DNA of 64,000 nt from Pieris napi (Eukaryota; Arthropoda; Insecta; Lepidoptera; Pieridae): contig NC_062257.1 of assembly GCF_905475465.1 (NCBI RefSeq), positions 2,914,001 to 2,978,000 on the forward strand. The letters are read 5' to 3'. Below are positions 22,476-33,680 of this stretch, piece by piece. The translations under genes and the position numbers were made by a program. The notes beneath the pieces are model-generated. The model saw nothing but the letters and a program-made list of their open reading frames with translations, did not search any database and was not told where the DNA came from. How positions within the stretch are numbered: the first letter of the stretch is position 1; each line of letters starts with the position of its first letter.

Positions 22476-22697
22476 AATGATTTGTATATATCCCTTATAT
22501 ATCTTTAATGAACCATATACAATGGAAGAGTAACAGTCACACATAACACGGGCAAGTAGGAGCCTAATTACTATTTCAAAGCGTTTAGACTAATTAACAA
22601 ATATTGTTTACAAGTCAATATTGAACTGACGGTTAGCGTAATCTATAATCTATAGCTATCACTATGCTCTGTGGTGTCACCCGCGTTTTAATATATA

Positions 22698-22905
22698 TAT
22701 ACCAGGCTACCAATTAGGTCTGGGCTTCAGATTCACAGAGATCACACCGTCGACCCAAAAAATTGCCGGTTTTCTCACGATGTTTCCTTCACCGATCGAG
22801 CGAATGTTAAATGCGCACATAGAAAGAAATGTGCACAGCCGGGGATCGAACCTACGACTCCAGGGATATGAGTTGAACGCTAAAGCCACTAGGCCAACAC
22901 TCTAT
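22698..22905 (-). mobile_element. SINE family S2
   Basis: Minus-strand copy ending with the head complement AAGCCACTAGGCCAACACT; contains GCGCACATAGAAAG and GGGGATCGAACCTACGA. Confidence 0.88.
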
Positions 22906-23204
22906 TATTATTAGTTATTTCTTATAGCCGCGATAAATAAAAATTTCAATTCAAACTAAGTAATTCCTGATTATATATACATATATGATATGCTTTCAGT
23001 ATGTTATGGTGTAGATGCGATTATATTAGCTGTATTAATGTATGATATTTGTCATAAAAATTGACTAATCTTATTAAATACTGTGAGTTTATACTTTTGT
23101 CCGATATTCTATAATTTATTCTACTGGAAATATAAAATTATTATTTATTATAATAAAATTTCACACTATCGTTTATTAAAACCTAAACATAACAACTAAA
23201 TATA

Positions 23205-23310
23205 CAGTAGGTATATTTTAACCTACATAGTACCTAATAATAAAAATTAAAACAAATTTAAAAAGTTTGGTCTCTGTGTACCTACCTATAGATACCTTTA
23301 TAGCATCATT
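23205..23310 (+). repeat. interspersed repeat R, 5' part
   Basis: AACCTACATAGTACC and AAATTTAAAAAGTTTGGTC as in the other R copies. Confidence 0.6.
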
Positions 23311-23539
23311 ATCACGCTGTATTTATATTTATATAAAATATTATAATAACGTTTGAACTAAAATACTTACTAGCGTTTACTTTACAAACGATTTTTTAAT
23401 AGTTTTTTTTTTGTAAAGACTAATTTAGGTTTAATGAAAAATCCGGATTTATTATATGGCTATATTTGTATATATTTTATGTCACAATAAATCAAGTTAA
23501 AAAACACCTTAATTAATTTTTACCTTAGCTGAGATCAAA

Positions 23540-23655
23540 TGACTCTCATACCTGACGTCGTAGGTTCGATCCCAATGGACTTTCTTTCTATGTGCGCATT
23601 TAACATTTGCTCGAACGGTGAAGGAAAACATCGTGAGGAAACCGACATGTCTTAG
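23540..23655 (+). mobile_element. SINE family S2, + half of an inverted pair
   Basis: Head end (GTCGTAGGTTCGATCCC) and body (CTCGAACGGTGAAGGAAAAC) up to GACATGTCTTAGACCC. Confidence 0.8.
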
Positions 23656-23815
23656 ACCCATCGACTTTTTGGGTCTTAGACATGTCGGTTGTCACCGGTT
23701 CGAGCTAAACCGCACATAGACAGAAAGTCCATTGGTGCACATTCGGGAATTGAACCTCCGACCTCAAAGATGAGAACGCTAAACTACTGGCTTCAGCCAA
23801 CACAGCAAAATTTGG
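23656..23815 (-). mobile_element. SINE family S2, - half of an inverted pair
   Basis: Starts with GGGTCTTAGACATGTCGG, the inverse of the end of the + copy, and runs back to the head complement GCCAACACAGC near 23805. Confidence 0.8.
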
Positions 23816-23859
23816 ACGAACACAAGGTTGTATAAACAGGAAATCATGATCATACATCA

Positions 23860-24233
23860 TCTTAATTTATAAAAATTACGTGTCACGTTGTTTGTCCGCT
23901 ATGTACTCCTAAACTACCGAACCGATATCAATCAAATTTGCACACCGTGTGTAGTTTCATCCAACTTAAAAGATAGCATAGCTTACATCTCAATTTATAC
24001 CCGCAATGTAATTTTATTGCAAATTATTTGTTTATTATTTGACACAATTCTAACAGATGGCGCTGTGTTGAAAGTACCAACGTTTCACATAAGCTACAAT
24101 TTAATGGCATAGCCACCGAAAAAACATGGTGATCCCCATGACTATTGTTTTCCAGCCGTTTCCTTTGAATAGTTTACTACTAAGTAATATAACAAAAACC
24201 TTAACCACAGCAACGCTGGGCCGAGTCTGCTAG
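23860..24233 (+). mobile_element. non-autonomous Helitron, 374 bp
   Basis: A|TCTTAATTTATAAAAATTACG at the left, GGGCCGAGTCTGCTAG|T at the right. Confidence 0.8.
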
Positions 24234-24937
24234 TTATTATATATTTAATATCCAGCGCATTGCAAACATCAACTTCGGCAATAGATAGCGCGAAACAAAC
24301 ATGTTTATGACCGTTCAAGTTTTATATAAAATACATATAACGTCAAATCAACTGTTAAAAATTTAAATTAACTGTAATCACTCCCACCCCTTTAACAATC
24401 TTATCCAGAGACTAAACACAAAAAATGTAACAGACGAAAAAATTCTGTCTTATTTAGCGCCGTCAAGCGAAAAATCGCATAGAGAGATTTAAGGCTTTCA
24501 TTTACGTCTTTATGTTCCTAATGTGATTAAAGTTAATACTTTGCAGCTGCAAAAAAAATAGGAAAACTTCAAAACGTCAGATTTTTAATAATCCTATTTG
24601 TCTGTGGAGAACTGTCAACCCGTTGCTTTGTGAGTCTATGGGGCGTCTACAGATAAAGATTAGATGCATATCTTTGGCATTGTTTAAGGGCCAGGTAATA
24701 TCGGCCGGGCGTAAAGTGCTAAACAGAGTTGTTTTCGAATAATACGATTATGTTGAGTTGAATGAATGTTTTTTGATTGACAGTTATATTAGCTTTTTGA
24801 CATCGCAGTTCGCCATTATTGGCAGGAAATTTTGAACTTATTAATACATAAATTTTCTATTTTTGTTTTGTAATGTCGCCGGATTAATATATTTCAATAT
24901 ACATTTACTAAGGCTATATTTAATAAATTCTATACAT
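24234..24937. other. no gene recognised
   Basis: AT-rich sequence of the proposed 5' intron; nothing supported. Confidence 0.4.
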
Positions 24938-25080
24938 TATACATTGAAATAAATAACTAACCTTAACATAAACTAAAATATATTATTAAAAGGAGTCCCT
25001 TTGAATCGCTAGACTAATTCTTTGTCCGAGGTAGCTGCCAGATCTTCGGTCTCCTGTGATGTCGACTAACCTTTTTGATA
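24938..25080 (-). repeat. LINE family E 3' end
   Basis: Reverse complement of the tail at 16770-16900: AAAAGGAGTCCCTTTGAATC and GAGGTAGCTGCCAGATCTTC. Confidence 0.8.
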
Positions 25081-25741
25081 TCATATGGATAATACTTTAA
25101 TCTTTAACTTTTCAACTATGCGATGTAAATCCAGAGAGAAAGATCCAGGTTGGATATCCCTTATAGAGACGCAAAAACTAGGAGCAAATCAAACTCAAGC
25201 GTTTATAAATAGCATAAAAGCCTGTTTTTACTACTATGCTATAAAGGGTTCGTAACAAAATTAAATATACACAGAAATGGAATTTTTGTCTCAGGCATAT
25301 AAAAATGTCCTATAAATTTATCCACAGTTTAATTTAATGTCTAAAACTTTTTTTATTCGATGCCCGTGTGGCTCGAATGTTGTTTTGAGAAATGGCTTTG
25401 AATTTGTCACGGTGTTGTTTTTTTAACAATGCCGATATGGAACTATTGATTTTCTTAGTTTAACGAAGTATTTTAAATTACTTTATAAATATATAACCCA
25501 TATAACCAATTAGTTAAAGTGATAGATTATTATGTATAACTCGGTAAAAGTTAACTAATTAATTAATATTCATGCCCTTAAAAACTTCAACTTAAATCAC
25601 GATATATATCGCATATCTTGTGGCGTTACGAAGGGGTCAGTCACCCTAAGATCTGCATCTATTTTTTTAATAGACAAAGCAAAGTCCATAGACATCGTCA
25701 TAGGTGATGGTATACGCTGTAATAATGTTTTTTTTTTGCAG
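25081..25741. other. sequence immediately upstream of the first opa coding exon
   Basis: AT-rich; ends in the polypyrimidine tract and acceptor at 25741. No other feature recognised. Confidence 0.45.
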
Positions 25742-25816
25742 GTGATATTGGAGCTGTAGAAGAGAACTGGTGGAGGATCTTCAACGTAATCAACAGCGGG
25801 AAGTCCCGCCGCGTGG
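25742..25816 (+). other. opa: opa 5' UTR part of the first coding exon, with upstream 3' splice site
   Basis: A T-rich tract ends in TTTTTTTTTGCAG at 25741, a strong acceptor. In the opa frame there is a TAA at 25787-25789, so no upstream coding can enter this exon in that frame. The 75 nt before ATG 25817 are therefore best read as 5' UTR, which requires at least one exon further upstream. Confidence 0.7.
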
Positions 25817-26504
25817 ATGGTGGCGGGCGATTGGGGCTATGCGCCGGCGTCGGCAGCGCCCGCCATGAACGCCTTCCTGGAGACAAACCACGCACACCTG
25901 GCTTCGTACGGCCTCAAGATGTCCCCTGAACCCGCATGCGGAGTCGCTGCTCAGCATAGAGCTGCAGCACCACACCCTCCGCATCCCACGCACTACCAAC
26001 ACTACCCGTTGCACTCCTACCAGCCAGGATACTTAAGAGAATATGGCGGGTGCGGAGAACTCTTCCCGCAACAGCCCCTAGAACAGAGCTGGGATTGGCG
26101 GAACGATGTGCACTACCAGAGCGCACCACCGTTGATGCCCCACGCCCATCAGCCACACGCCTTTCTACGCTACGTCAGAGCCCCACCAAGACGTGACATG
26201 CGATGCCAATGGCTGGACCCAGACCAGCCTCCCCCTAGAAAACTATGCAATAAGCTATTCTCAAGTATGCACGAAATCGTGACGCATCTGACAGTGGAAC
26301 ACGTTGGTGGTCCAGAGTGCACAACGCATGCGTGTTTCTGGCAGGGTTGTGCGCGGAACGGGAGGCCGTTCAAGGCGAAATACAAACTAGTGAATCACAT
26401 TCGAGTGCACACGGGCGAAAAGCCCTTCCCGTGCCCGTTTCCCGGTTGCGGTAAAGTGTTCGCGAGATCAGAAAACCTCAAGATACATAAGAGGACGCAT
26501 ACAG
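25817..26504 (+). CDS. opa: Zic-family transcription factor odd-paired, coding exon 1 (N-terminus and zinc fingers 1-3)
   Basis: This exon encodes residues 1-230 of a C2H2 zinc-finger DNA-binding protein of the Zic/odd-paired family. Seen: finger 1 with C130, C144, H157, H162; finger 2 with C173, C178, H194, H198; finger 3 with C206, C211, H224, H228. W132 and W175 lie between the paired cysteines of fingers 1 and 2, the tandem CWCH2 arrangement known from Zic/Gli proteins. FLRYVR (116-121) just before finger 1 resembles the family's pre-finger segment. The N-terminus is His/Pro/Tyr rich and short (129 residues before finger 1), and I could not recognise the N-terminal ZOC motif. ATG 25817 is the first start after the in-frame stop at 25787; ATG 25865 (codon 17, better Kozak context) is an alternative. 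The exon ends ACAG|GTAAGA after the first base of Gly230. Drosophila opa acts in segmentation and midgut development; a similar nuclear role here is inferred. Confidence 0.95.
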
Positions 26505-26520
26505 GTAAGATTATATTATA

Positions 26521-26898
26521 CTAGCCGCCCCCGCGAACTTTGTTTCTTCTTAATGTGATTTTACTTAACCTTTTTGATACATACCAACATGGAACATTTC
26601 GCTATGCTACCCCAGAGACTTTGTAGGTTTTTCTGTGAATTTTTCAAGACATCAGTTTTAACTTAACAATTGAAAAATAGGAGTCGATCACAGAGGGGTG
26701 AAAATTAAGGGTTGAATGTATTTTACAAAAACAAAAAAAAATTGTCTGAAAAATAAAATAAAAATTTAGAGGGATGAAAAATAGACGTTGTTCGATTCGC
26801 AGACCTAACCGATATGCTCTAAAAATTTCGGTTGAGCCATTTGGGAGGAGTTGAATTTCACAAACACCGTGAAACACACGAGAATTTTATATATTAGA
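26521..26898 (-). mobile_element. Helitron 16 bp downstream of the opa exon donor
   Basis: On the minus strand it begins A|TCTAATATATAAAATTCTCG and ends GCGGGGGCGGCTAG|T. The family is the same as 40628-40925. Only 26505-26520 separate it from the exon. Confidence 0.85.
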
Positions 26899-27679
26899 TT
26901 ATATTGTTAGTTGCACAGCCTGTGACATCAAGAGATGCCAACTTGGGGTTTTCCCCCCAAATTATAATCCAGATGTCATGGGGTTTTTTAGAGGGAATTT
27001 TATACTATTTTTATATTACTTGAATGTATGTTGGATGCACATTTGAAGTTACTTCTCAAACCGTACACACACACAGAAACTTTAGGGGCATCTTTGTCAA
27101 TATTTAGGGGTATTTGAAGTTGGTCCTAGGGAGGACATTCGCCAGGAGTAATGTGTCCATGGGCATTTGTCACTACACATTAGCTGAGCTTGACCTTGAG
27201 TTTTAAAAATCATGTATTATTATCTGACTCAAACCCAACTTTAAAATGTTTTATAGTTCATTAAAGTAGAATGGTAATAACGCCCACAAGACACCATTAT
27301 AAACCAAAATGCTGTAAGTTATTTTAATGACATTATTAACATTTCATTATAATTTATTTATTTATTATTGCGATAACTTTGGAATAGCTACATTATTTTC
27401 TGACACAAAACATTAAAGTTAATAATAATTCAGTCTAATTTCGAGTCTAATTCGAAAATGGTTTATGCAGATTGATTAATTATAAAAAACCCGTACTGTC
27501 AGCCATATTAATTATCATGATGTCATAATAATAAGAACAGTTAATTATAATTGTTGTCAAAACTTATGGTCTAAATATTCTCCCAAAACTGTAAATAATA
27601 TTTATAATATAATTATTTCTACAATGGTAAATATTCTGTTCTAGAGAATAGTTGAAGAATGCTTAATAATATTTTCAAA

Positions 27680-27780
27680 CACACAAATATACAGTATTCA
27701 CTATGTTAACCTACATAGTAATAATAATAACTGAATAGAAAAATAAAACGAATTTACAAAGTTTGGTTGTGACGCCGTAA
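27680..27780 (+). repeat. interspersed repeat R, 5' part
   Basis: AATATACAGTATTCAC, AACCTACATAGTAATAAT and ACAAAGTTTGGTTG. Confidence 0.6.
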
Positions 27781-28059
27781 ATGCTGGCTTTTCACTGTAT
27801 TTTATATACATACAGTGAAATAGAATATAATAATTATATAAATCAAGTCATCCGCCTCGTCTGTGTTCGCGATACTCAAAAACTATTGTACGGAATTTCA
27901 TGCGGTTTTCACCAATATCTAGAATCATTCATGAGGAAGGTTTAGGTATATAATTTTTCTCGGTCTACCCTAGTTTTGTAATACGGTATTCCCGAAATCT
28001 AAATAATAATAATAATTCAAATACTTTTAAAGACGTTTCTATTTGAATTTACTTTTAGG

Positions 28060-28385
28060 TATCTGAGAGCCTTTTTTTGGCAATCGCCTTCTTCAAATCC
28101 TTTCTGCACTGTGACACTCTCTGCCCTGCCTGCTATTTCTTTAATTTGGTATATCCACCTTCTAAGTTATCTTCCTCTTTTTCGTTTGCTGTTCTATGGG
28201 CACCAGTTTAGTAGTTTTTGGCTCCACTTTTCTGTTCCTCTTGCCATGTGCCCCATCCATTTCCACTTTAGATTATTTATTTGTATTGTAACATCTTTCA
28301 TCTTTATTTTGTCTCTTCTTTTCTTCCCTATCATACATCGTTCCATCACACCTGTAGATTTGTATGCTGCGCTTTAGTGCGCGCG
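28060..28385 (-). pseudogene. LINE family H-like ORF2 C-terminal fragment
   Basis: Minus-strand reading gives MERCMIGKKRRDKIKMKDV, then LKWKWMGHMARGTEKW and RRWIYQIKEIAGRA with an interrupting stop, the 'LKW.WAGH.AR' end of RTE-like non-LTR proteins. The + frame at 28111-28377 is its antisense. Confidence 0.7.
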
Positions 28386-28770
28386 CGTATTGATAAGCTT
28401 CCATCCGAAATATTTACTATATAATATATATTTGTTGTTATTGAAACAATTTAATGGATAGGAACTTGTAACCCATACGGGAGTTGTCGAAACGAATATT
28501 TCCGCATTTCATATCTCATTAAATTGTAATGCCCCTCATCCATGTGGTCCGTCTTGAAATCTATAGAAAGCTGTCTGTCAACTTGTGCGTCCGTTTCTCG
28601 GTACATTTCGATTTATTATCCTAGAACACGTCGTATTGTATGCTGTTAAAAGTGTGTCATAAATTAAAACGTCCTGCGGGCTTACCCTGCAATTACAATG
28701 GCTATGGTATTGGGATAGTCTCGAAATTGTGTGAATTTTGGCATTTTAACAGTACTGAAAATTATTTATT

Positions 28771-29128
28771 GAAGCTATACTTCTTTAGGCACGTTATGAA
28801 AAATTGATGAGAGTGAAATTTTACGATGCGCGCGCACCGTGACACAAAATTAACAGAATGAAGTTGCCCACGGATGATGATACGGCATTGGACATAATTT
28901 AAAAACAACATTCGAATAATAATAGAATTTATGTTACACTTAATGTAAGAGAATAATAATAAATGTTTATTTATTTAATTTTTCAAATGTAAACTGAACT
29001 TTATTGACTATAATGACTCCAGTCTTTGATTATTTAATTGTAATTAATTATTTGCATGCAATCAAAAACTATTTTTAATAATGCCAAAGAAGTATAACTT
29101 CTTACGCGCGTACATAAGTACACGCACC
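28771..29128. mobile_element. MITE family M2
   Basis: Inverted ends GAAGCTATACTTCTTTAGGC and CCAAAGAAGTATAACTTC bound a core with GATGCGCGCGCACCGTGAC. A second full copy is at 44609-44965 and a partial one at 6145-6357. Confidence 0.82.
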
Positions 29129-29129
29129 C

Positions 29130-29700
29130 TTTTTTTTCGTAATCCTACAGCTAACATAAATTGTATATAATAACAAACAGTTACTCTTAAAATATAGCCA
29201 ATAAAATATATATATAAGTTTCAAAAATTTACAAAAAAACAAATAAATAAAGATTGAAAATGATTTTGACTTGGGAAATGAAAATGAGTGATGTGGTATG
29301 AAAAGTTGTGGTTTATTCCACATCTTTGAATATATTTAGGCAATGAAAGTCTTTACAGAGTAGCCCTACAGTTCGTTGTCTCATTCCCTAGAATTGGCGA
29401 CCATCTGCATTGTCGATTTTTTTCCGGTCATCCTCTGTTGCGTATACTATTGTCCCGATTCGATAGAAAAAATGCTTTTGTGGTGAAGTTTGGAGAATTG
29501 TTTTATGAACGACTATAAATTTTACTTAAGTGTCTTAGAAATTTCACAGCTTAGTTATTGTAATGAGAATTTAAACGTCGTAATAAAAAAACTAGACGTT
29601 TTCATAATATATAACTCAACGACCGCGTTCCGTTTTTATTATCGTTATTTTTCAAACGATTTGCTATAACCTCTGATTCTTTATTTAAATTTCAAATGGT
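29130..29700. other. no repeat or gene recognised
   Basis: Intronic, AT-rich; nothing supported. Confidence 0.4.
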
Positions 29701-29709
29701 CAAAGAGGT

Positions 29710-30005
29710 ATCGTAATTTAAAAAGAAATAACATCATTTATCTATGGAATTCTTTTCGATACAAATCAAATGTCAACTCCACTCCAAGGAGTTTTCATAA
29801 CTTTTTTTACTAAGACGCGGAATTTATTGTATACTCTGTGGTATACTTTAAAAAAGGAAGAATATCGAAATATAAAAAGTAATAACATGATTGCTCTATG
29901 GTATTCTTTACGATTTAAATAAAATGTAAACTCCACGTGTCACCAAGGAGTTTTTATAACCTTTTTTTGTTAAACGCGCAATTTATTGTATGCTCAATTA
30001 AAGTT
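29710..30005. repeat. two-copy tandem duplication, period about 155 bp
   Basis: AATAACATCATTTATCTATG (near 29728) and AATAACATGATTGCTCTATG (near 29882) start equivalent units; both contain AACTCCAC...CCAAGGAGTTTT and AATTTATTGTATGCTC-like ends. Confidence 0.75.
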
Positions 30006-31199
30006 ATAGTCTTACAGAACACCCTTGTGCTAACCTGTCGCGGGAAAAGTCCATTTTCGGTAGAACTACGGTCTTCTAAGAGGTGAGCTGTTAAGACCAT
30101 TCAGGCCAACAGCTAGAGATAAAAAATTGGCTACAGAAATATCCAAAATGTTTTTGGTATACACGTCACGCTGCTAAATCTTTCATCATGACCCCTAGAA
30201 GACTACCACACGATCGGGCAGATCTATTGATCAGCCAGTTCTGAATCTTACCTTAGGGGATTTCCATCAATGACTGATCCTTCTTCGGAACAGAACATGC
30301 TTTCTCGTTTACATCCGTAGAGTTTTTTTCGATCAGGAATCTAAAATATTTTAGCATATTGTCGAGATGAGCCTTCCGTGAAACTGATATTTTTATAAAC
30401 CAGTTTCAAATGTAACATAATACTGTATTTGGAAGTTGGTAGCCCAATTTATTTGCTATTGCTTCACAGTAACATTTCAATTTATAAAGATTTCGATCTT
30501 TTTAAGATAAATCACTAACACTTTTGTTTAATGCGGGTTCAAAGAGGACTCTTTAAAGAAAAGTAGGTATTTGGGAAACTTATACGCTTTCTTAAATATG
30601 AAGGAACATGACAGGATTTGTAAAATAAACCCGGATATTATTATTAAGCTTTTATTAATATCCAATATAATTGTCGTGTTTCATGTGCCCTTTTTACTTT
30701 TCATGTATCCTTTGTTTTAGTTGAGTTTTGTCTTAATAACTATTTACTATATGTATTAAGTATTTTTGCACTTCTTGCTTACCTTATCTAATTTAATAAA
30801 CAAATTTCACTGTGGTTGCCTGGAAGAGATCGCTCGAAAGCGACAAGGCCGCCAGTTGACCTCCTGTTCATTTAATTGTGTTCAATTTTTATTTATGTTA
30901 ATGCAACGAAGTTTTAATAATTAAAATAATATATATAAACACTTATTTACGTTACATAACCTAACTTAATCTAATACATCATGTGAGCCGGTGTTGGTAA
31001 TCAGCGTGTCCTGTGACACATAAGCCTCTTCCAGCTGCTTCCATTCTTTTCTATTAGATGTTCTTGTTCAAGTTGTGCCAACCATTCTCTTTATTATTAC
31101 TTATTTCCCGGATATTCTATTTAAACGAATTATGTTAATTAGGTGATCAAAGTCACAAAATCATAGAAAACCGTTTCTTACTTGAAAAATAATGTATTC
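30006..31199. other. mostly unique intronic sequence
   Basis: Only a short LINE 3' tail is recognised near 30805-30860 (GTGGTTGCCTGGAAGAGATC, also at 41827-41890). Confidence 0.45.
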
Positions 31200-31345
31200 T
31201 TGTCAAAAAGACGGCAGTTATTGTGGGAAAATGCCGCGAGCGCTCTGGCGCGCGTTGAAACCCCGCCGGCTAGCGAATGTGAGTTAATATTATCTTAATT
31301 AATTGGACGATAAAAACATTCCAATTAGTTGTCACCATTTTTGTA
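31200..31345. promoter_or_regulatory. candidate intronic cis-regulatory segment
   Basis: A GC-rich island (GCCGCGAGCGCTCTGGCGCG) lies in AT-rich intron. TGTGGGAA at 31222-31229 matches the Su(H)/CSL core and TTAATTAATT near 31294 is a homeodomain-type site. Function is inferred only. Confidence 0.25.
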
Positions 31346-31962
31346 TGTAATTTCTATGTTCTAATATAATGTGTAAGGGTTTTCAGTATTGCTTTTTTAT
31401 TTTTTTATAATAGGTTGCCAATTTGATTATTTATAAAACAATGACACGGAAACGAGGAAATACAAAAAAATTAAACCAAAAAATTACATTAAAAAGCTAA
31501 AGGAAAATCGATTACAATGTGTGGTTATTGGACTTATAAATAAATTGCGACAATTCAGTAACTTTAATAATTTTACAATAAAAGTCTATTAAATTAATAT
31601 GCTTGACAGTGAACCACACTACAAGAAACTTAACCTAAGGATTATCTTATTAAATAATACCTGCCTGGGACATTCCATAGCAAAATTTTCATTTCAAAAT
31701 ATTAATTATTATTAAAATTGCGTTTGATCGTTGCTGTGTGAACTTTCCATGTAAAAACCAGAGGAATTATGCAAATATCACGTCCATAATTAATATGGCA
31801 ACAGTTCAATGCCCTCATAATATCAAATAGTTAACTGTCAAATTGACGTACTCGCTGACAACGATTGAATGACAAATCGTTGTGATGTAAATTTTTACGT
31901 CAAAATTGTGTGAAACATGTATAATTAACGTAATGTATTTAACAGTATATAGTTAATTATTG

Positions 31963-32300
31963 TCTTATACACAAATATGCAGTATTTACAATATTCTTAA
32001 CCTTCATAGTAATAAAAATTTAAAAAAGTGTGGTCCCTATGGCAGACCTTTAGTACTGGCATTTCCTAGCTGTATTGCTATACTTATTCGTTGAGCGAGG
32101 AAAGCACCAGCTCTGGGGTCACCGGTACAACAGACAATAACTTAAATCTTTAATTAGCTGTGCACTTGAACCTCACGGCCCAAGAGTCAACTTCAGAGGG
32201 AACAAAATCAAAGTTGGAGGAAAGACTTATATTTGAGCTGTTTTTTTTTCGCTTGCTCTGCGGCCGCGCCAGCTTTTGCGCTTGTCCGAGGGAGTTGTAA
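31963..32300 (+). repeat. interspersed repeat R, long copy
   Basis: Runs from ATGCAGTATTTACAAT through GTGTGGTCCCTATGGCAGAC, CACCAGCTCTGGGGTCACCG and AAAATCAAAGTTGGAGG to GCTCTGCGGCCGCGCCAGC. At least eight copies in the window; no coding, no clear tRNA head. Class unknown. Confidence 0.75.
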
Positions 32301-32400
32301 TCGTAGCAACCCATAGCAAGGCCCGTCCCATCTTTCAAACGTTTTTTAATCCAGTTTCATGTGTCATTTTAATTGCTACGTCATTTTCTTTTATCTACAA

Positions 32401-32823
32401 CTAGCTGGCCTGGCGAACATCGTACCGCCTAACAGTCGATTCTTTATTTTTTTTAAATACTTATTCTGCTATTCGTGACACCGGTCTAGCTAGATAAAAC
32501 AAAGAAAGTTGATAAGACAACAAATACATTATGTCAAAAAATGAAAATTTACCTTCCCGGAACCCCTCCACTAATACTTGAACTTTATGATATGGTATTA
32601 AAGTTCAAATTGACTTTTAAGTATTATTACGAATATTATGTATGGGAATATAGAAAAGTGTTGTTTTTAGACTTTTTCACTCAATTTTTTTAATTTTTCT
32701 CTCCGTAAGAACCATCCTTGTACTTCAAAGAATATTTTAAAAAAAGAATTGGCCAAATTGGTCAAGCCGTTTTCATGTTATGTCGTGACAACGGAAAACG
32801 GGTTTCATTTTTATATATATAGA
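32401..32823 (-). mobile_element. non-autonomous Helitron, 423 bp
   Basis: Minus strand: A|TCTATATATATAAAAATG... to ...GTTCGCCAGGCCAGCTAG|T. Shares a TTATTCTGCTATTCG segment with 41269-41706. Confidence 0.78.
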
Positions 32824-33404
32824 TATTAATTATGTCATAAGATAAACATCTCCACATTGACCAAGTGTGGAGATGTGTCTCCATCATGTCTTTCATGAAC
32901 GGTTCTTGTGTCTCTTATCTCCTCTCCATTCATTGAAATGACAATCATTGATTCAAATTTCCATGTTTATTTAATTTTGGTTTATTTTCATAGTACCTAT
33001 GTATGTTTATGTTTTAAAATATTGCGTTGTCAAATATTTTTTGCTATTTTCCTATTAAATACTGATGAAACTAAGCGTATGTATAGTTTCCACATCATTA
33101 AAAGATACGAGAGGGGAGCACAATGCTGATATGATTTGGAAGACCCTATCAAACGCAGAACCTAATACGCCGTATAAAATGGTGCATTCAAAATATTTTG
33201 CAAACAACTCTTGAACCCTTCAGAACTTGTGGTTGGGGTATTGTGTACCCGTCGAGTGCAAGTCTAAACAAGTATTTTTCACGCGTAATAAACTAAATTA
33301 GATTTTATCTATGATAGATATTTTTTAATGATTGTTCTTGGATATTTATAACTATTTTATGGTAGAATAATATTAAATTGGCCAAGATATAATTTAATTT
33401 CAAC

Positions 33405-33680
33405 AGTGTTGGCCTAGTGGCTTCAGCGTGCGACACTCATCCCTGAGGTCGTAGATTCGATCCCCGGTTGTGCACCAATGGATCTTCTATGAGCACATTT
33501 AACAATCGCTCGAACGGTGAAGGAAAACATCGTGAGGAAACTGGCTTAGACCGAAAAAGTCGACGGCGTGTGTGTAACACAGGAGATCACCTACTTGCCG
33601 ATTAGATATATAATAATTAAGAAACAGATAGAGATCTGAGGCCCAGACCTAAAAGGGTTCGCGCCAGTAATTTATTTATT
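33405..33680 (+). mobile_element. SINE family S2
   Basis: GTGTTGGCCTAGTGGCTTC head, GATTCGATCCCCGG box B-like, CTCGAACGGTGAAGGAAAAC body and AGGCCCAGACCTAAAAGGG tail. Confidence 0.9.

Noticed and set aside
25790..26385. Several minus frames of 65-80 codons opposite opa exon 1
   Set aside because: Shadows of the GC-rich coding exon; no domains.
28111..28377. 88-codon hydrophobic + frame resembling a membrane protein
   Set aside because: Antisense of an RTE-like ORF2 end; the hydrophobicity is a by-product of reading the other strand.
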